From an uncultured Lachnospiraceae bacterium (GTDB lineage: Bacteria; Bacillota; Clostridia; Lachnospirales; Lachnospiraceae): a stretch of 8,033 nucleotides of DNA. A program made the translations under genes and the position numbers. The notes under the pieces were generated by a model. The model did not search any database. It saw only the letters and a program-made list of their open reading frames with translations, and was not told the DNA's origin. Below, piece after piece: positions 5,040 to 8,033 of the stretch. The stretch's first letter is position 1, and each line of letters starts with the position of its first letter. The stretch spans positions 1-8,033 of the forward strand of contig CAMKMR010000070.1 in the NCBI GenBank assembly GCA_946413945.1, given 5' to 3'.

Positions 5040-6377
5040 TTACAGATCTTCAAGAATAAAAGGCAACATATAAATCGGATACAACTTCAACATTTCAACA
5101 TTACCCATATCCTTTTGGGATAGCAGAATTTGTTTTACTACCTGCTTTGAGTACTTCTGGCTAAACTCTGTTATCGATTCATGCTTGCCTATTCCGGATG
5201 ATTTAACTTCTATCGGAACAATTTTGGTTTTTGATGCAAGTAGAAAATCAACCTCGTAGTAATGGGAACTATTCTCTTTTTCCCAAGTGTGATAATACAA
5301 TGGTCTGTCCGAAGCTGCTATCACCTGTGCAACAGCATTTTCATATAAGTATCCCAAATCTGCCGGAAGCGAATCACTCAATAACTTTGTATATACATTC
5401 TCATCTGTCTCTCCTGATGAATTAAAAATCATAGTGGTAAATAATCCGGTATCTGCCAAATAAAGCTTAAATGTATCATTATCCCTGGTCTGCGAGAGCG
5501 CAATGCTTGGATTAAAAACATTGTAACAAGACAATACAGTTTTCGAATCTAAAAGATCATGTAATCGTTCTAAATCCTTATCAATCTTCTTTTTACCTGT
5601 TGCCGAAGATATTACATAGCTTCTCTTGTCAGTCGCGAGTTGGGTAGGGACAGAATCATACATTCTCCCGATAAGACCTGTATCATCGATTTTAAAGAAA
5701 TCATCTTTATAGAGATTTATGATTTCTCTTTTTACCTCATCAATTTCAGTAAAATTCTTCCCTTCTACATATGCTTCTACGGCCTGCGGCATACCACCAA
5801 CTGCCATATATATCCTAAAATCTCGCATCAATTTTCTATTTAATGAATTACCTACCGGCTTTCCATTCTTATACAATTCCCTTAAAACTGGGTAAGTATC
5901 ATTCCCAATAGCCCACATAAACTCCTCGTAGTCCATTGGATAAATCGGAATCTTTATTTCCTCTGAAGGAAGAACAATATCCTTGACGTTCTTCTTAATG
6001 CTTATCAGTGATCCTGTTTCAATATAGTCATATCTTCCATCCGCCACAAGATACTTAATTGCCTGCCGCACCTTAGGCTGAAGCTGAATTTCATCAAAAA
6101 TGATTACAGATTCTCTTTTATACAAAGTGATACCGGTTGACGTCTGCAGTCTAAGGAAGAACACATCCAAATCTGAAATATCGTCAAAAGCATCCAAAAC
6201 ATCCTTTTTTACGTTTGCAAAGTCAACTTTTATATATGACCTGTACTCCTGCTTTGCAAATTCCTCAGCTATCGTAGACTTTCCAACACGCCTTGCCCCT
6301 TCCAAGAGTACGGAGTATTTGGGAGCTTTCTTTTCTTTCCAGTACATCAGCTTTTCAAACGCTTTTCTCTTAAACAT
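5040..6377 (-). CDS. AAA ATPase with C-terminal DUF4143 domain
   Basis: This 445-residue cytoplasmic protein belongs to the widespread AAA_14/DUF4143 ATPases of unresolved function. Walker A is GARRVGKST (27-35), Walker B is VIIFDE (91-96), and YIETGSL (around 118-124) fits the sensor strand. The middle segment IPIYPMDYEEFMWAIG (about 143-158) and GGMPQAVEAYV (194-204) are family hallmarks. The C-terminal domain has KLYLADTGLF, YLYENAVAQ (343-351) and then EVDFLL plus PIEVKSSG (375-394). These have the spacing of a PD-(D/E)xK-like nuclease fold, as is known for DUF4143. The length is normal and no lesion is seen. The start at 6377 is chosen for GGAGG seven bases upstream; an ATG at 6407 lacks a ribosome binding site. 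A good promoter lies at 6428-6456 between two identical 18-bp repeats. The substrate is unknown. Confidence 0.93.
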   Translation of the reverse strand: MFKRKAFEKLMYWKEKKAPKYSVLLEGARRVGKSTIAEEFAKQEYRSYIKVDFANVKKDVLDAFDDISDLDVFFLRLQTSTGITLYKRESVIIFDEIQLQPKVRQAIKYLVADGRYDYIETGSLISIKKNVKDIVLPSEEIKIPIYPMDYEEFMWAIGNDTYPVLRELYKNGKPVGNSLNRKLMRDFRIYMAVGGMPQAVEAYVEGKNFTEIDEVKREIINLYKDDFFKIDDTGLIGRMYDSVPTQLATDKRSYVISSATGKKKIDKDLERLHDLLDSKTVLSCYNVFNPSIALSQTRDNDTFKLYLADTGLFTTMIFNSSGETDENVYTKLLSDSLPADLGYLYENAVAQVIAASDRPLYYHTWEKENSSHYYEVDFLLASKTKIVPIEVKSSGIGKHESITEFSQKYSKQVVKQILLSQKDMGNVEMLKLYPIYMLPFILEDL

Positions 6378-6401
6378 TTTGATCCTCCATAGAACATGTG
6401 G

Positions 6402-6482
6402 TTCCATTTCTTCAATGTTGCAATTGCATTATAATACCGATTCTTCAAAATCGCAATCGTCAGATTCCATTTCTTCAATGTT
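6402..6482 (-). repeat. Pair of identical 18-bp repeats flanking the ATPase promoter
   Basis: The 18-base sequence TTCCATTTCTTCAATGTT occurs at 6402-6419 and again at 6465-6482, exactly 63 bp apart. The first is followed by GCAATTGCATTA and the second by ACTTGCATTA, so similarity extends beyond the identical core. One copy lies just downstream of the predicted start and the other just upstream of the -35 box. On the minus strand the core reads AACATTGAAGAAATGGAA. Confidence 0.85.
6428..6456 (-). promoter_or_regulatory. Promoter of the AAA ATPase gene
   Basis: On the minus strand TTGCGA (6456-6451) and TATAAT (6433-6428) are 17 bases apart. The -10 is perfect and the -35 matches four of six. 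Transcription would begin near 6421, giving a leader of about 44 bases with GGAGG before the ATG at 6377. Confidence 0.75.
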
Positions 6483-6521
6483 ACTTGCATTAAAAACTAC
6501 CATTATTTCAATCTTAAATAC

Positions 6522-6550
6522 AAAAAGCACCCATTAATTAGGATGCTTTA
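6522..6550 (-). terminator. Intrinsic terminator after the broken ATPase gene
   Basis: The minus strand reads AAAGCATCC, loop TAATTAAT, GGGTGCTTTTTG. It forms a nine-pair stem with one G-U pair followed by five T. It lies about 127 bases beyond the stop at 6677. The intervening stretch holds no convincing gene, only a short GCGC hairpin and two TTTACAC direct repeats of doubtful meaning. Confidence 0.8.
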
Positions 6551-6676
6551 GTGTCGGGAGTTCACTTTCAAAAGTGTAAATGGGGTGTAAACTGTTGCCT
6601 CTTTTCTGATAAAACACCGTATTTATGCGCTTTCCGCGCTCATCTGCATATCTTGGGTACCGATAATACTTTTTTC

Positions 6677-8033
6677 CTATTCCCAAGATTCATAAATTTG
6701 ATTTCTCTTTTTAAATGCCTCTTCTCCACCCTCCATAATGTTCACTATATCGCGATGGGTTTCAGCTGAATCAATCGTTCCGCACTTTATCCCAATCGAT
6801 CCGTCCTCATGGTATTCAGTCGTTACGACTCTTTCAGCATCTCCCAACACAGGAATGTTAGCGTTATGTGTCGCAAAAATGAATTGCATATCGCTCTTTT
6901 CTTTTTTATAGTTTGAATAAGTTCCTCGTATATTACCTGGTTATCCAAATCATCCTCTGGCTGGTCCACAACAATTACATCACTGTCATGCTGCGTCAGT
7001 ATAAATAGGATTAATGCGGACGCTCTTTGGCCTAGCGAATGCTTGCTTAAAGGCTTTCCGTGATATGAAATACTGATCACATTTGGGGTATCATCACCCA
7101 GCATCTCTTTATAACCTTCTTCAATCTTTTGCGACATCTTTGCATATATCGTATCAGTACATTATTGTTTTATTACACCACCTTCATTCAAATAATAATC
7201 TTCAACTATGGCTGGCATATCTGAAAACTCCTCACTCATTGCAATATACTTTGCATCGGATAGACCTGTCCCCTTAAAATATGTTATGAGTTTCTCTTTC
7301 AGTTCTGCCTTATTTCCTTTAAAAACCATATCTACCGAAAGTTGATCTTGTTGCTGATTAATCTCACGAGAAGCAATTTCATAATCATGGAAATTCTTCC
7401 GAAGCAACTCATTGCGATCAGCAAATCCTTTTTTATAGCGGAGCACAACCTATCCTTTGATTTTAAACTTTCTTTTAGCTTTGCTATCTTCTCATTATTT
7501 GCAACTAATTTCTTCTGGTCGGAAACATAGCTATCAGCATCTAGTTGTTCATCATTTATTCCACGCTTGATTTCAGCAAATTCATCCTTTAACGAATCAA
7601 TCTTCAGAATAAGTTTTTCTCTTACTAAGGATATTTTCTCCTTAGATTTTTTTAGAGTATCTATATCCTGCTTGATTGCATCTATACTTGAGTTTGCTTG
7701 CGCTATCAATGGGTTTAAATCATCAAATATTTCACTGTTATATTGGGAAACATAGTTATCAATTGAGAGCAGTTCACGTCCATCCTTGGAATATGCGCTT
7801 TCTAACGACTGAATAAGTTCATCTAGCCATTCAGAAAGAGAATCTATTCTTACTAAATCCGCATTACACGATGTTTGTTTCTTTAATTTTTCATCCAATC
7901 CTTTTTCTTGATAAACCTTAAGGCGATGCTGCAAAGTAGCGTTTTCTGATGATAAATCCGCTATCTGACCAGGTATATCCGTTAAAACTATCAACTTTTC
8001 TATATCTTCAGTCAGTTTGCTTTGTATAGACTC
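6677..8033 (-). pseudogene. TrlF-like coiled-coil ATPase, C-terminal part, frameshifted and 5' end outside window
   Basis: Three reading frames together encode the C-terminal part of a large SMC/ABC-like ATPase, most like TrlF-family proteins. Frame one (8033 to about 7450) is a lysine- and glutamate-rich coiled coil with segments such as IDSLKDEFAEIKRG. Frame two (about 7450 to 6905) carries LRYKKGFADRNELLRKNF, the ABC-type signature LSKHSLGQRASALILFIL and the Walker B segment VIVVDQPEDDLD. It is interrupted by TAA at 7164-7162, after which the same frame continues. Frame three (about 6900 to 6677) has QFIFATHNANIPVLGDAE with the switch histidine and ends IVNIMEGGEEAF. Each frame change is explained by a missing base, the second in an A-rich run. 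Walker A and any N-terminal domain would lie beyond 8033. Real decay is favoured, but sequencing error in homopolymers could explain the frameshifts, though less easily the TAA. TrlF naming is from memory. Confidence 0.78.

Noticed and set aside
6100..6537. 145-codon plus-strand ORF opposite the 5' end of the AAA ATPase gene
   Set aside because: It lies antisense to the Walker A and B region, has serine-rich shadow composition and no ribosome binding site.
6568..6600. TTTACAC direct repeats and a CACTTT/AAAGTG dyad, considered as an origin or att site
   Set aside because: There are only two heptamers and no iteron array, replication gene or integrase nearby.

Overview
The window is AT-rich, and every supportable gene lies on the minus strand. 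Starts are preceded by strong AGGAGG-type ribosome binding sites, and the protein families are typical of gut or rumen Firmicutes. A Lachnospiraceae member such as Butyrivibrio or a relative is my best guess. That is inferred from protein flavour and codon use, because no taxonomic marker is present. No tRNA, rRNA, CRISPR array, integrase or intact transposase was seen.

Read in the direction of transcription, from high to low coordinates, 8033-6677 is the 3' part of a large coiled-coil ATPase resembling the TrlF family. It is broken by two frameshifts and one in-frame stop, and is followed by an intrinsic terminator at 6522-6550. Next is a well-formed promoter flanked by two identical 18-bp repeats 63 bp apart. 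It drives an AAA ATPase of the DUF4143 type (6377-5040). Then come a 73-residue ORF of unknown function (4945-4724) and, overlapping it in another frame, the C-terminal half of a low-molecular-weight tyrosine phosphatase without its catalytic P-loop. A two-domain GNAT acetyltransferase (4386-3508) follows. After it is a 15-codon ORF that looks like a decayed small gene running into a palindromic repeat.

The lower half holds a likely two-gene operon, a DUF6892-like protein and a TfoX N-terminal-like protein (3320-2039). Below it is a four-helix membrane protein (1791-1393) under a near-consensus promoter overlain by two operator-like palindromes. A peptidase E-like serine peptidase (1292-519) carries a 30-bp tandem repeat inside its coding region. 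A GNAT acetyltransferase (443-1) is cut by the window edge.

Three copies of one GC-rich palindromic element (473-518, 1970-2028, 3340-3386) sit between genes in the lower half. They share sequence well beyond what a terminator needs and occur in both orientations, so they look like a dispersed repeat family that can also act as terminators. Overall this is a patchwork of small accessory genes with several remnants. There is no single pathway in it. The most interesting items are the repeat family, the double-operator promoter, the minisatellite in the peptidase, and the phosphatase remnant with a CTT TGA C junction.
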